In this document: one piece after another, positions 45,883 to 55,537 of the stretch
How the letters are laid out: each line of letters starts with the position of its first letter
How positions within the stretch are numbered: the first letter of the stretch is position 1
Origin: Hyphomicrobiales bacterium
GTDB taxonomy: Bacteria > Pseudomonadota > Alphaproteobacteria > Rhizobiales > Rhizobiaceae
DNA: 64,000 bases
Assembly: GCA_900470285.1 (NCBI GenBank)
Contig: UCAG01000012.1
Span: forward strand, 124,001 to 188,000
Direction of reading: 5' to 3'
The notes under the pieces: generated by a model
Told to the model about the DNA's origin: nothing
Database searches by the model: none
Seen by the model: the letters and a program-made list of their open reading frames with translations, nothing else
Position numbers and translations under genes: made by a program

Positions 45883-46883
45883 CCGGCAGGCGCAGGGCTG
45901 TTTTGAGCCATGCCAAGGGCTGCATTCTCGTATCATCCACCCATAAGGGTGTTGAAACGTCTTTCGTTCGCCGGGTCTTTCAACCAAGCCTCGAATTCCT
46001 TCACAGGCATGGCAGCAAGTGCATCAGCTGAAAGCGGATCACCTGTATTCGTACCATTGGATGCTGTGAGCGTTTTCGAACCACGCTGAGCTTCATCGAT
46101 CTTGTTGATCTTATCAATTGTCTGCTGCTGCGGGTTAAGAGTATTGGCCGCTGTATAACCGTAACCCTGCGCGATCTGATAAACTGCCGTCGCGGGGTCT
46201 TGGCCTGCCTGTTTTGCCTGAATTATGATCTGGCGAAGTTCCGCATTGATCTGCGCAACCCGCGCCTGAGGGTTTGAGAAAGTGGGGTCGATATTCGTGA
46301 AGGCCTGCAACTGGTTATCTCTCAATTGCGAGAGAAATACCGCGGCCTGATCAAAGTCAGGAATGGATGCCTTTGCCTGAGAAACGCTGTTATCCCACGC
46401 AGACCAAATAACCTGCTCTTGCTGCTGGTACTGCGCGGTTTCCTGACGCTGGCGCTCTTCGCTCGCCATTTTCTCATTGATCTGATTAGTTTGCTTCGCC
46501 TGCCACTGCATGTAAGCGATGATGTCTACACTGGGATCAGGCGGTGTTTCATCCTTCACCTCTTCCTGCTGTGGTTTACCAGTGGCAAGCAAGGTATTCC
46601 ATCTGTCATTCAGAATGGCCTGATTGCGCTGCACTTCTTCCAGAACAGCTTTGGTCTTTTTATGTTCCTCACGCTCTGCATGAAGTGCGCCATGAGGCAC
46701 AAACCGCCCTTTGTCATCGCGCTCCTGCGAGCTCAACTCAGGTTGTTCAATTTGTTCTGTCACCACCCGTTCAGTGGTCGCCTGCTCGCCAGTTTCAGCC
46801 GCTTCTACAACCTCAGTTGTGCCGCCGCTTTCAAAATACGCCTGTTCAGACGCAGTTAGACCATCTGTCGTTTCATCAGCCAT
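45883..46883 (-). CDS. Phage scaffolding protein
   Basis: 316 residues ending at 45933, counted from MADETTDGLT (site AGGTGAT); the boundary to 45883 covers a trailing leader. It is acidic, Gln/Glu-rich and predicted helical with a central coiled-coil (AEREEHKKTKAVLEEVQRNQ) and a helical C-terminal tail (AALAAMPVKEFEAWLKDPAN-type). Position between portal and capsid is diagnostic. Confidence 0.82.
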
Positions 46884-46963
46884 GTTATCACCTATTGACC
46901 CGTTTCGTGGGCATACGAGGCGTGATGCGCTCACGCAGGCGAAGCCATCCGTTACGGACAGGA

Positions 46964-49006
46964 TTACTTGTCAACCCGGACACGTTTGGTATTCGCGTTC
47001 TGTTGACGGATTGCATTAAAAACCGCATTGGATGCGTTCTTCTGCATATCAATCTCTGCTTTTTGCGAAGCCACAGCCAATTCGATTTCCGCCTTGCGCT
47101 GCTGCACCATCAAACCAATCGCATCAGACTGTTGCTTCATTTGAGCCGTCTGCTGTTTGCTCTGCATATCCAGCTGCTTTTCAGCCATACGCATTTGCGC
47201 TTCCTGCTCTTCAGGGTTTGGTGGCGGCGGGTTTTTTCCCGCTTCCTCCTGTGCCTGCTTGGCTTTTTTAATCCATTGATCGACAAGGGTTGCCGGCAGA
47301 GGAGAATATTTCAGGATTTCCATGCCGATTTCAGGCGTAATGTAATCCTTCAGAAGTGGCAGCATCTGCTGAAGAATGCCAAATGTACGCTCTTTTTCGT
47401 TCGGGCTGGTCGGCGCATCATCAACAATGATGTCATATTCAACATCCGTTATGCCCTCACGGGTGAGCGCGACATATTCCTGTTTCTCTCCCCCTACAAT
47501 GCGCACCAAACGGCCATCTGACAGATAATTCTGGATCAGATAGAGCATGACCCGTCCTTGCCGCTTACGATAACGGCGCAGACTGTTGAAAAGAGAAGCC
47601 AGAAGATTGAGCGATGACTGACGGCGTTGTGCTTCCAGAACGCCAGCCTGATTCACTTCCCGCGTACCAATGAACTCTGGAGACAGCCCTGTTACCTGAC
47701 TGATTGCTTCTTTACTCTCATTGAACAGGGCAAAGAAGCCGGTCGGAAATTGCGCAGTGGGCTTTGGTTGAATTTTATCCGCTGTGAGGGAGTTTTTCTT
47801 CGCCCATGTAATACTGTCAGCCCTTGCCCAGCTTTCTTCAGCTTGCCGGTCGTCCTCAAATGCGTCGCGTTCAGCAATAATACCGCCCTTAGACTGGCTG
47901 TTGAGCAAATGCATGACCTGAGAGAAAAACTTATTTGCCCAGCGTTGCGGGTCTTTGGTCGGACGGACAACACCATAAAACTGCTTTTTCAGTTTATCGC
48001 GGTAACCTGTCACACATTCCCAGCCAAACATGCCGGCAGGAACAAGAGGGCGATCCGGCTCCCCCAAAATGTCGCGGCCAATAAATGCACGCCGAACAAT
48101 CCTGCGGGACTGTTTCGCATAACGAAAGTCCGGCACATTTTTCTCAAGCAGTTTGATCTGCTCTTTTGTGTATTCCCGCATCTCACCGGTTTGAAGGTCG
48201 GGGCCACGATAATAGGTTTCACGTTCAAGCCAACGGCATTCAACGATTGTGCAAAGCTTATTGCTGTACTGTTCCGCTATATCATTCTGTTCGCCAGTGT
48301 AGAAATTGGCCTGTGTCTGGTCATGCGGCGTTACAGGATCGCTAGCCAGCGATTTAGCCCAACCTGCATGCAATAGCTCAGGAGCGATATCAGGGAACAT
48401 TTCTTTGACTTCAGAGAATGGCTTTTCATCCACGAACCAAAGACGGCTGGCATCCTCTAAATTCGGCTTAACAGCATTGCAGTCCCACGCCATTTTCAGC
48501 GGATCCATGCGTTGCACGAGAGGTGCACCGTCCGGATTCGTATCAAAATCTAAACGAGTATCCGTCCAGCCCATGCCACAGATAACGCTATCCTCAAAGG
48601 CGTCACTGTCCTCATCTTCTGCGGCGGACTGATCGCGAAACCATTCTGCGGCACTGGTCAGCAGCTCATTGGCTTCTGCATCGCCGATTTCACGGGGGAT
48701 ATAACGGGCTTCGCGGCGATTGTTTATTTCAGAGCCAACGACAGCATTCACCAAGGGCGCGACGCGATTGAAGGTCATGACCGGACGCTTCTGTTCACGA
48801 AGGAAGTTTATATCCTCTTCTGACCACTGTTTACCGGAATAGAAATCATAATCTTCACGAGCTTCTTTACGCCATTCGAGCACATGCTGAATGTCCTGCT
48901 TATACCAGCTCTTTAGCTTTTGGCATAAAGCGTCCGTATCAAGGCGCGACGGTGCGCGACCTTCAGTTTCCTCAACTGAAGGTTTGTATTCTTCATCTGT
49001 TGCCAT
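46964..49006 (-). CDS. Portal protein, P22-like
   Basis: A 680-residue protein with YDFYSGKQWSEEDINFLREQ, RPVMTFNRVAPLVNAVVGSE and VTGLSPEFIGT, typical of P22-type portals, and a long Gln-rich helical C-terminal region (about 590-680) like the barrel of P22 portal. It forms the DNA entry ring. Only three bases separate it from the terminase gene. Confidence 0.9.
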   Translation of the reverse strand: MATDEEYKPSVEETEGRAPSRLDTDALCQKLKSWYKQDIQHVLEWRKEAREDYDFYSGKQWSEEDINFLREQKRPVMTFNRVAPLVNAVVGSEINNRREARYIPREIGDAEANELLTSAAEWFRDQSAAEDEDSDAFEDSVICGMGWTDTRLDFDTNPDGAPLVQRMDPLKMAWDCNAVKPNLEDASRLWFVDEKPFSEVKEMFPDIAPELLHAGWAKSLASDPVTPHDQTQANFYTGEQNDIAEQYSNKLCTIVECRWLERETYYRGPDLQTGEMREYTKEQIKLLEKNVPDFRYAKQSRRIVRRAFIGRDILGEPDRPLVPAGMFGWECVTGYRDKLKKQFYGVVRPTKDPQRWANKFFSQVMHLLNSQSKGGIIAERDAFEDDRQAEESWARADSITWAKKNSLTADKIQPKPTAQFPTGFFALFNESKEAISQVTGLSPEFIGTREVNQAGVLEAQRRQSSLNLLASLFNSLRRYRKRQGRVMLYLIQNYLSDGRLVRIVGGEKQEYVALTREGITDVEYDIIVDDAPTSPNEKERTFGILQQMLPLLKDYITPEIGMEILKYSPLPATLVDQWIKKAKQAQEEAGKNPPPPNPEEQEAQMRMAEKQLDMQSKQQTAQMKQQSDAIGLMVQQRKAEIELAVASQKAEIDMQKNASNAVFNAIRQQNANTKRVRVDK

Positions 49007-49009
49007 TGA

Positions 49010-50335
49010 TTATCCTGCCATCCAGCTTGTGGAAGATGATGGGCGGCCGCCGTAGCGGCTCTGTCTGCTCGGAATACGCGGTTGCTCGTAATGAATTGCC
49101 ATTAAGCCGAATGCATCCGAGCTATGCGACGCCCAGTCATGTTCGGGGCCAAGTCCAATCCCGCGCTGCTCATCTTTCTTTTCATGATACCAGCCCAAAG
49201 CATCGCGACCGCCCTGTGTGGTTTCCTCATTGAACCACATGGACGGGAATAATCTGCGGGCAGCTTCAATGCGCATCTTTGCAGCGCCGGCGCCCTGATT
49301 GGGGACAACCTCGACATCGAAACCAGCATCTGAAAGTGCAGTTTCCCAACTCGCATCAGCAACCGGATTAACAGGCGCTCCGTCATGAGGAAGAACGCAA
49401 AGCGCCATGCCATATCCATATTCACGAAGCCAGGCAACATGCGCGGCAAGCGGCTGTCCCTGAGCCTCATAATGATCGAGAATACGAATTTCTCTGCCGA
49501 CAAACTGCACAATCCATATTGCTGTTGCATCTGAGCGGGCACCGCGCCCACCCAAATCCCAATAAGCTCGAATTGTCATCAAGGGGTCTTTTGCGACCCT
49601 ACCAATGCGGCCTTCATTTTTTGCATCAGTTAAATGCCTGGCGAAATACGCGCCATCAATTACCGTGGCATAGTCACCATCCCACACATGCGGATATTGT
49701 TCAGGACGCTCGGCCAGATCTGCGAGCCGGTCACGTTCCAACTTGGCGGGGAACCTAGGGTTATCGCGCCAGTTAATTTCTGCACCTTTTACGCGAGAAT
49801 TATCAGTAAAACGAAACCGCTTCTCTACTGCTGCGTCTTTGCGCAGCGGGTTCCATGTCACCCAAAGCTCAGCGTTCCATCCCTCACCTTCTTCACGGAG
49901 TGTCGGGATCAGGGTGCGCCATGCTTCATCCGTAACCGGTTCAGCTTCATCCACCCAGCAGAGCAACAACCGCCCTTTTGATTTGATGCTGGCGATATTC
50001 CGATCCAGACCGGCAAATGCAAAGGATACCCGCCCGTCAGATGAACGGATATATTTTTCACCGATCTCATAATAACCTTTGAGAAAAGGTTCATCCTCAA
50101 TCGCCCGTTTGATTTCCTCCAGAGAACTATCTGCAAGCGAATTCATAAACTGACGGGCACAGAGAATTATTCCCGATATGCCTTGCTTACCGTAGATATA
50201 GCCTCTCACAGCAGCCATTTTAGCAAATGAACGTGTTTTACCTGATCCTCGACCACCCCATGCAGCTCTAACATCCGCATCCCCTGAGAAAACAGGGATC
50301 AGCTTTGGGGGCAGTTCAATTCTGGCTGTTGTCAT
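49010..50335 (-). CDS. Terminase large subunit
   Basis: A 441-residue packaging motor. The ATPase has Walker A GGRGSGKT (residues 27-34) and Walker B LLLCWVDEAE (123-132, with Asp129 and Glu130). The RNase H-like nuclease shows acidic residues in YWDLGGRGARSDATAIW and HDWASHSSDAFG. It cuts concatemers and pumps DNA through the portal. It overlaps the small subunit gene by 20 bases. Confidence 0.95.
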   Translation of the reverse strand: MTTARIELPPKLIPVFSGDADVRAAWGGRGSGKTRSFAKMAAVRGYIYGKQGISGIILCARQFMNSLADSSLEEIKRAIEDEPFLKGYYEIGEKYIRSSDGRVSFAFAGLDRNIASIKSKGRLLLCWVDEAEPVTDEAWRTLIPTLREEGEGWNAELWVTWNPLRKDAAVEKRFRFTDNSRVKGAEINWRDNPRFPAKLERDRLADLAERPEQYPHVWDGDYATVIDGAYFARHLTDAKNEGRIGRVAKDPLMTIRAYWDLGGRGARSDATAIWIVQFVGREIRILDHYEAQGQPLAAHVAWLREYGYGMALCVLPHDGAPVNPVADASWETALSDAGFDVEVVPNQGAGAAKMRIEAARRLFPSMWFNEETTQGGRDALGWYHEKKDEQRGIGLGPEHDWASHSSDAFGLMAIHYEQPRIPSRQSRYGGRPSSSTSWMAG

Positions 50336-50639
50336 CGCTAATCAGTGGGACAATCTCAATGCGGGTTACAGCTTGCAATGGCTGGTCGGGATCACCCACA
50401 ACTTGCATCGGCAGTACTTTACCGAGCAGGCTTAAAAATGGTGTCGGTTTATCAGTCGCCTGCTGTTCCAAGTAAGATATCAGCCCATCTTTCCCGACTT
50501 TGTTACCGGCTCTTTCTGCCGCTTGCAGTATGGCATCTTTCAGCAGGGCAGTTGTTTTATTCACAGCGCCTTTAGGACGACCTTTGCCAGCAGCGGACGG
50601 AAGCTTCTTTTTACTATCTTCCACTATTTTACTGGGCAT
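50316..50639 (-). CDS. Terminase small subunit (putative)
   Basis: A 107-residue protein directly before the large subunit. A basic N-terminal part (GKGRPKGAVNKTTALLKDAI) may bind DNA, and a helical region follows (YLEQQATDKPTPFLSLLGKV). The DUF5681-like sequence and position suggest the pac-site recognition subunit. Confidence 0.72.
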   Translation of the reverse strand: MPSKIVEDSKKKLPSAAGKGRPKGAVNKTTALLKDAILQAAERAGNKVGKDGLISYLEQQATDKPTPFLSLLGKVLPMQVVGDPDQPLQAVTRIEIVPLISDDNSQN

Positions 50640-51010
50640 TCTTCATTCCTTATGTCGCGGCAGAGGCCTCTTGCGTGAGTTAGAGAGTCACACTCTAATC
50701 GTCCTAATAAACGGAAGGATACCGACATGCAGAGAATAAGCGCGAGTGATCTAGCACGGTGAAATAGCCGAGCGTCTTGTTGTGATTGTGGCTGTGAAGC
50801 CGCCCAAAGCGGGAGCCAAACTTGGACTATCCAAGGTGGCAACTACCGATACGCCCCATGCTCACACAATGAAGGCTTATATTAAACACCAATGCGTACC
50901 GCCCTCACATCAATCCCCTCTTCTGAGAAGATAGAAATGAGCACCCGCGCCGAACCGTGAGGAACGGCGGAGTGAAACATCCATAATAATATCAATACTC
51001 ATGGCCATAA
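50640..51010. other. Non-coding region before the terminase genes
   Basis: These 371 bases carry no convincing gene. Hairpins are visible: TTAGAG-N7-CTCTAA at about 50680-50698 and CTTGG-ACTAT-CCAAG at about 50822-50836. It is the likely place for a late promoter or a packaging (pac) site, neither of which can be read directly. Confidence 0.45.
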
Positions 51011-51280
51011 GTGAGCGATATTATGTACGGGTACATTTTTATAAGTGTTGGTGTCCTCTTGTTCACAATTGGTGGTTTTATCCGAATGTGCAAGTATCCG
51101 AAATTAACCAATATCGAGAATAGAATACACTTAGACCCTAAGCGCCCATTAATATCAGAGTACCCCACCGAAGAAGAAGTAATCTATAGCTGGTACCAAG
51201 ACCCAAAACTCATGTGGTGGAGCTGGTCTGGCTTTGCTTTATTTGCATCAGGGGCTTTCTTAACTCTCATTGGAGTGTGA
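51011..51280 (+). CDS. Small two-helix membrane protein
   Basis: An 89-residue frame with membrane helices near 5-25 and 68-88 and a soluble acidic loop between (ISEYPTEEEVIYSWYQDPKL). It may begin at the GTG (51011) or the ATG at 51023. Not recognised. AT-rich and opposite to the late genes: likely cargo. Confidence 0.6.
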   Translation: MSDIMYGYIFISVGVLLFTIGGFIRMCKYPKLTNIENRIHLDPKRPLISEYPTEEEVIYSWYQDPKLMWWSWSGFALFASGAFLTLIGV

Positions 51281-51300
51281 ACACATATATGATGCACAGA

Positions 51301-51627
51301 TTATTGTGTAGCTACCCACCCTTCAGCGGTTTTCTTTAGTGTAGCGATCATAACTTTCGGCTGAGCTCCGGCAATAGTTATCTCGACGGAGCATCCATAG
51401 CCACCATCGTTTGAACTGCCGCATATTCCTGTCGGGGTAATCTGTGCAGTTTTCGCCAATGCTGCCGCTTCCGGAGTTGGCGCGGTTGATACCATCACGG
51501 ATCGCGCCACATCTATGATCGTATTCTTGGAAGGCCCGCCAAAAAATACATTTGGCCCGAACATAAAGTAGATCGCACCTACTGCAGCCAAAATTAAAAA
51601 TGCAATAGTATTTAAGATTTTGCGCAT
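51301..51627 (-). CDS. Membrane-anchored periplasmic protein
   Basis: A 108-residue protein with an N-terminal anchor (about 5-25), then a periplasmic part with two cysteines (GICGSSNDGGYGCSVEITIA). Not recognised. The site GGAATG lies before the ATG. Confidence 0.65.
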   Translation of the reverse strand: MRKILNTIAFLILAAVGAIYFMFGPNVFFGGPSKNTIIDVARSVMVSTAPTPEAAALAKTAQITPTGICGSSNDGGYGCSVEITIAGAQPKVMIATLKKTAEGWVATQ

Positions 51628-51769
51628 GATCGCATTCCATTTTCCATAAAGAGAATCAATTTAGTATAATCTTAATAAGTATACTACGTGATCATCTTTA
51701 ATCGAGACTTGAGCGACCAATATCACCAGGCAAGCCGAAGTCGTGCTTCAGCGCGCAATAACATCCAAT

Positions 51770-52021
51770 TTATTCAATAATGGCCAAAACCAAAACAAAT
51801 AGCAGCATCAAGAAAAACAATCCTATCCATCCTGCCATTGACGAACTGAAAACTACCTTAGCGCCATCAATCTTATACCCGAACCAATTAAAGTCAGTAT
51901 CAAACGATGACAGCGTTTCCACGGATATAAATCCAAACGAAATTATTGGTAATAAGAAGCGGGCAATCGTGTACCCAATGATGTCCAGCAGAATACTTAA
52001 AATTAACACCTGCTCCCCCAC
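51770..52021 (-). CDS. Small two-helix membrane protein
   Basis: An 83-residue frame with hydrophobic helices at about 5-30 and 60-82. The start is GTG, either at 52021 or at 52009 after GGGGGAGCAG. Not recognised. It lies just downstream of the 397-bp repeat. Confidence 0.55.
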   Translation of the reverse strand: MGEQVLILSILLDIIGYTIARFLLPIISFGFISVETLSSFDTDFNWFGYKIDGAKVVFSSSMAGWIGLFFLMLLFVLVLAIIE

Positions 52022-52027
52022 ATCAAA

Positions 52028-52424
52028 AAGGCAGCCTTTAAGCTGCCTCTCAAATCGGATTGCGCGCTAAACGCAAATCGCCACAATACAAAATTTAATA
52101 TATTCCGCTTAAGCGGGCAACAACCTATTGTGTTTTATATCCCCAATGCACAGCCAGTACATCTAAGCCGTCTTTGAGATAACCGCCTAGCGTGGTGCGC
52201 GCTCTTTGATTGGTCGCCATATCCTTTATCTCCATCCTCTGCCCGACGACCTTGATCATCAGGTCGAAGGCTTTGCGGCCAAGCACAGGCTTGCATTCAT
52301 TCAACCGTTGTACTGCATCAATCATACTGTCCGGCAGCGGATCGATGCCCTTGCAGCCGTCCACCTGCTCGCGGCCATAGTCTATAGCAAATGTGCCTTT
52401 CGCGCCTGACCGCTCCCAATATTG
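52028..52424. repeat. 397-bp direct repeat, copy A
   Basis: Aligns without gaps to 55537-55933 (offset 3509) at roughly 88-90% identity by eye. It includes a hairpin GGCAGC-CTTTAA-GCTGCC with a T-run on the minus strand, an intergenic stretch and the 3' part of the gene at 55634. A partial third piece (AAGGCAGCCTTTAAG) is at about 52977-52991. Confidence 0.88.
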
Positions 52425-52445
52425 TGGAATAGCGCCCTTATACAA
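52125..52445 (-). pseudogene. Truncated copy of the gene at 55634
   Basis: About 100 residues (QYWERSGAKGTFAIDYGREQ to LDVLAVHWGYKTQ) match the C-terminal half of the protein at 55634-56173. The 5' half is gone; only a TTG without a ribosome binding site begins the frame. It is the gene fragment inside repeat copy A. Confidence 0.8.
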
Positions 52446-52489
52446 GTTTTTGATATTTATGTTTTTTTTAAACTGATTGAGAATATGAC

Positions 52490-52930
52490 ATGTATCGCAG
52501 TTTTTTGATGTTTATTTTGACAACCGCCGTTTTTGCTTTTGCAGGGAGCAGTCGGGCATCGGAACCATCCCAATTTGATAGCCTTCGGGATCGTCTTTTG
52601 TCTGGTGCTCCGACTGTTTCCATCCTTCATCTGGATAAATGTGACCGCCCGGACAATAAAACTGCCTCCAAAGGATCATCTATAGGAGGGTTGAGAATTA
52701 ACAGTTTCAGAGTGTCACCAGAGCCTGACCCTCAAATCGCTTACTCTCACAACCATTTCAGCGTGCGATCTGACGGAACGCCTATACTGGAACTCATTCA
52801 ATACAGGGTCAAATCAAGCGATGTAGCCACGATAACAGTTCGCATGTTATCACCAAAAACATATGAACAAGTGGCAGAACCATCTGTCTATAATTGCAGA
52901 CTTGGCACTGGCATTGAGTTCAAACCGTAA
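52490..52930 (+). CDS. VirK-family secreted protein
   Basis: A 146-residue protein with a signal peptide (to about residue 23, SRA|SE). The mature part has the VirK-family layout: TVSILHLDKCDR, GGLRINSFRV, IAYSHNHFSVRSDGTPILEL, IQYRVKSSDVATITVRMLSP and a final YNCRLGTGIEF, with two conserved cysteines. VirK proteins occur in Agrobacterium and Brucella relatives; their function is not settled. Confidence 0.75.
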   Translation: MYRSFLMFILTTAVFAFAGSSRASEPSQFDSLRDRLLSGAPTVSILHLDKCDRPDNKTASKGSSIGGLRINSFRVSPEPDPQIAYSHNHFSVRSDGTPILELIQYRVKSSDVATITVRMLSPKTYEQVAEPSVYNCRLGTGIEFKP

Positions 52931-53074
52931 TTTAATTAAAGAGCTTTCCGCTTGAATGGGTGCTTCTACAAGCAAAAGGCAGCCTTTAAGAACCTCTCTT
53001 ATTGAAAAATAATATCTGGTTCCGCCTCACGGCATCAAACCACGACCGACGCATTCACCCTCTCCATATTTGGA

Positions 53075-53101
53075 CAATAAAAAACCCCACACCTAGTGGG
53101 G
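53075..53101 (-). terminator. Terminator of the ASCH/GNAT operon
   Basis: On the minus strand CCCCAC-TAGGT-GTGGGG (53085-53101) is followed by TTTTTTATT, seven bases after the ASCH gene stop. Confidence 0.87.
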
Positions 53102-53107
53102 CTAAAA

Positions 53108-53482
53108 TTAGCGTACATATGCAAACGATTGGGGCGGCGTATCCCGTCCTATAAAATCACTAACTAAGCGCGGTACATCAAAAATTCGCTTCTCACCGAC
53201 CTCGATTGCATAGGCTTTGCTTCGGCCTTTAAAATAGTCAGAGAAGAACCCTAGGGTAATTCCGGATGTTTCCTGAGTTTTATCCCATATGTCATCCGGT
53301 GTTCCAGAATGAATGTCCGCTATTTTAAACTCACCGATCACCTTACCAACCGGCATGGTAACATAGACAACCACGGTATCGACTTCCGGATCCGAGAATA
53401 TAGCTTTCCTGAATTCAAAAGTTTTTTCACCGCTGAATATCTTTTCAGCATATTCTGGTTTAATTGATAATAAGACTTTCAT
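53108..53482 (-). CDS. ASCH-domain protein
   Basis: 124 residues from MKVLLSIKPEY (AGGGA at a good distance). The start KVLLSIKPEYAEKIFSGEKT-FEFRK is the ASCH/PUA-like RNA-binding signature, with GKVIGEFKIADI in the core. ASCH domains are thought to bind or cut RNA. It overlaps the upstream GNAT gene by 23 bases and is probably made with it. Confidence 0.82.
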   Translation of the reverse strand: MKVLLSIKPEYAEKIFSGEKTFEFRKAIFSDPEVDTVVVYVTMPVGKVIGEFKIADIHSGTPDDIWDKTQETSGITLGFFSDYFKGRSKAYAIEVGEKRIFDVPRLVSDFIGRDTPPQSFAYVR

Positions 53483-54509
53483 CGACATTCCCTAGCTGGG
53501 CTATTCTTTTGAGTTTAGCCGCATCAAGTTTCATAAACCCTGGGTAGGCATCCCTGTCAATTCCGACATCATCAATCAGGAGCTTCCTGATGGGACGCTT
53601 GTTCAAGCTGACATTATATGTAAACCTGATGATTATAGGGTACCTTTTCGTCGCCCATAGCCCTTTTAATTCGGCTGCAGAGAAAACGCTGTATGGCAAA
53701 GCATATTCAAGGAATTCTTGTTCATTTCTGAATTCTTGAATTCGGCGCACCTCCTCTACAACGCAAAGTGACGTTGCGACTGAGGTATACTCGGCAGACC
53801 CACCCTCTCCCGTGCGATAGATAACAATGATGTCGTTTGGTTTTAAATTTTCAACATTACACATATTACAGAGGTAAATCTTATGAATGCTGTTACTGGA
53901 TGAAACATCCTGCACAATATCCGGCGATTCTGTTGATAATCTTGAATCCGGGAACAGCTTTGTATGAAATTTAGGATAAATAGACAGCAGGTAGACATTT
54001 CTTGAGGCATCAACAACAGGATAGCCTTTTAGAATATCACCACCATTATGGCCTATCGTCTTGATAAGAACTAGCTCATCGCCATTCCGGGATTTTTTAA
54101 TCCCATATTTGGCAAACCCGTATCGTTCCAACAAAGCAATGAGCGGAGCATGCTTTTCAAAAACAGTAACATACAACTCTTTGGTGTTATTATTAACTGC
54201 CCAGTCCAGCATCTTTTTTATAAAGCGCTGACCTAAACGCGTTCCGTGTGCATTGATCTTTAAAGTTCCGACTTTAACTCTTTTAGCCTTACTAAGGTTC
54301 GGCGTAATGTCCGTATGGGCCTCATCTTCAAGCTTCAAATACAAGAAGCCCTCGACGCCACCTTTATCATTTCGGATCACATACGCCTCGGCGTCCTCCG
54401 CAGATTTTGAATTAAACCAATTATCAAAACCATCGTAATCAGCTCGCAAACTATCAAAAAAGTTATCGTTCAGATTAACAGATGAGAATTTTTCGTATCG
54501 TAAATCCAT
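53460..54509 (-). CDS. GNAT acetyltransferase with C-terminal PUA/ASCH-like domain
   Basis: 349 residues from MDLRYEKFSS; a frame reaching 54554 has a weaker start. The N-terminal GNAT part shows KVGTLKINAHGTRLGQRFIK (the acetyl-CoA loop) and KELYVTVFEKHAPLIALLER. The C-terminal half (from about 170) has NLKPNDIIVIYRTGEG, a PUA/EVE/ASCH-like barrel strand. Probably an RNA- or tRNA-directed acetyltransferase, but the substrate is unknown. Confidence 0.78.
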   Translation of the reverse strand: MDLRYEKFSSVNLNDNFFDSLRADYDGFDNWFNSKSAEDAEAYVIRNDKGGVEGFLYLKLEDEAHTDITPNLSKAKRVKVGTLKINAHGTRLGQRFIKKMLDWAVNNNTKELYVTVFEKHAPLIALLERYGFAKYGIKKSRNGDELVLIKTIGHNGGDILKGYPVVDASRNVYLLSIYPKFHTKLFPDSRLSTESPDIVQDVSSSNSIHKIYLCNMCNVENLKPNDIIVIYRTGEGGSAEYTSVATSLCVVEEVRRIQEFRNEQEFLEYALPYSVFSAAELKGLWATKRYPIIIRFTYNVSLNKRPIRKLLIDDVGIDRDAYPGFMKLDAAKLKRIAQLGNVDESLIIN

Positions 54510-54769
54510 ATAGACTGCCCCACAAGAAATCGAATCTAATTCGAGCGTATGCAATTTATAATAAAACTCAACCGCGCTTCTGCATTCAGCGTCGCTGCTC
54601 AGAATGATAATCTGTCAAACATTCGTTGGCGTTCAATCTCTCAATGTTTAAACTAAAACACGCTTGGTGGAACTGATGTAGTTGTGATTAACTACGTTAT
54701 AAAAAACATGTTGCATTCCTTCTCGCCACAACATTTAAGACTAAATTAATATTTTACGCGGGGGCATAT
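54510..54769. other. Divergent promoter region between GNAT and TIR genes
   Basis: A 260-base AT-rich gap between the divergent GNAT-ASCH operon and the TIR gene. It must hold both promoters. No clear operator repeat is visible. Confidence 0.5.
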
Positions 54770-55537
54770 ATGCGGATATTTGCAAGCTGGTCTGGTGAAG
54801 AGAGCAAACAAATTGCAGAGTTACTTAAAACCTGGATACCTTGCGTCCTGCAAGAAGCAGATGTTTATGTTTCCTCTCAAGATATAGGCAAAGGCGAACG
54901 TTGGTTATCGTCAGTGACCTCTAATCTTTCTGAGATAGATTTTGGCATCATTGTTGTAACTAAAAGCAACATGAATGCTCCATGGATTCTCTTTGAAGCT
55001 GGAGCACTTTCAAAAAGCGTCAAAGGTTTTGTTGTACCTCTATTATGTGGAATTGATACGTTTGAGGCAGCGACTAGCCCGCTAACACAGTTCCAATATG
55101 TACGAGCTGTGCGTCAAGAAATGAAAGATTTAATCGATCAAACAAATTCTGTGTGCCCAAAACCATTAGACTCAAAGCGTATTGATGCAGCTTTCGATAA
55201 ATGGTGGCCAGATTTTGAAAGCGCTTATTCGGCTATCAAGCTGCCTGATACTAAGCCAGCGAAAAAAGAGAATGACGCATCAAGATTAAGCAACATCGAA
55301 GAAGCTCTTGGCGAGGTAATGCTAGAATTACGGCGTGTACGAAGATCTCAAGATCGGGCTAGCTTTACTACTATACCAAATGCGGCGATTTCTCCCGCAC
55401 CACTCTCAGAAGTGAATTACAAAATATCTGAGATGGATACGCAAGAATACTACGAATTGCGTCGTCAACGATTGATGAGAGAAAGGGAAGCAGAGCGTCG
55501 TAGACGGAAAATAGAAGCGGTATCTGAAGAAAAATAA
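54770..55537 (+). CDS. TIR-domain protein, candidate anti-phage effector
   Basis: A 255-residue protein. Residues 1-130 form a TIR domain: FASWSGEESKQIAELLKTWI, DVYVSSQDIGKGERW, then FGIIVVTKSNMNAPWILFEA. The WILFE motif (72-76) supplies the expected catalytic Glu76 of NAD-cleaving TIR enzymes. Residues about 180-255 are a charged coiled-coil (LRRQRLMREREAERRRRK). There is no partner sensor such as a Thoeris ThsA. Such proteins often kill the cell on infection by using up NAD. Confidence 0.82.
   Translation: MRIFASWSGEESKQIAELLKTWIPCVLQEADVYVSSQDIGKGERWLSSVTSNLSEIDFGIIVVTKSNMNAPWILFEAGALSKSVKGFVVPLLCGIDTFEAATSPLTQFQYVRAVRQEMKDLIDQTNSVCPKPLDSKRIDAAFDKWWPDFESAYSAIKLPDTKPAKKENDASRLSNIEEALGEVMLELRRVRRSQDRASFTTIPNAAISPAPLSEVNYKISEMDTQEYYELRRQRLMREREAERRRRKIEAVSEEK

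Noticed and set aside
45787-45932. Small gene between capsid and scaffold
   Set aside because: The gap contains a TGCCGGT/ACCGGCA hairpin but no open frame with a ribosome binding site. The scaffold coding frame itself ends at 45933.
50640-51010. A tRNA or intron in the gap before the terminase genes
   Set aside because: Short hairpins are present but no T-arm consensus or cloverleaf, and no intron core can be folded.
54770-55537. Thoeris system
   Set aside because: Only a TIR protein is present; no ThsA-type NADase/SLOG partner is encoded nearby, and the TIR sequence is not ThsB-like.
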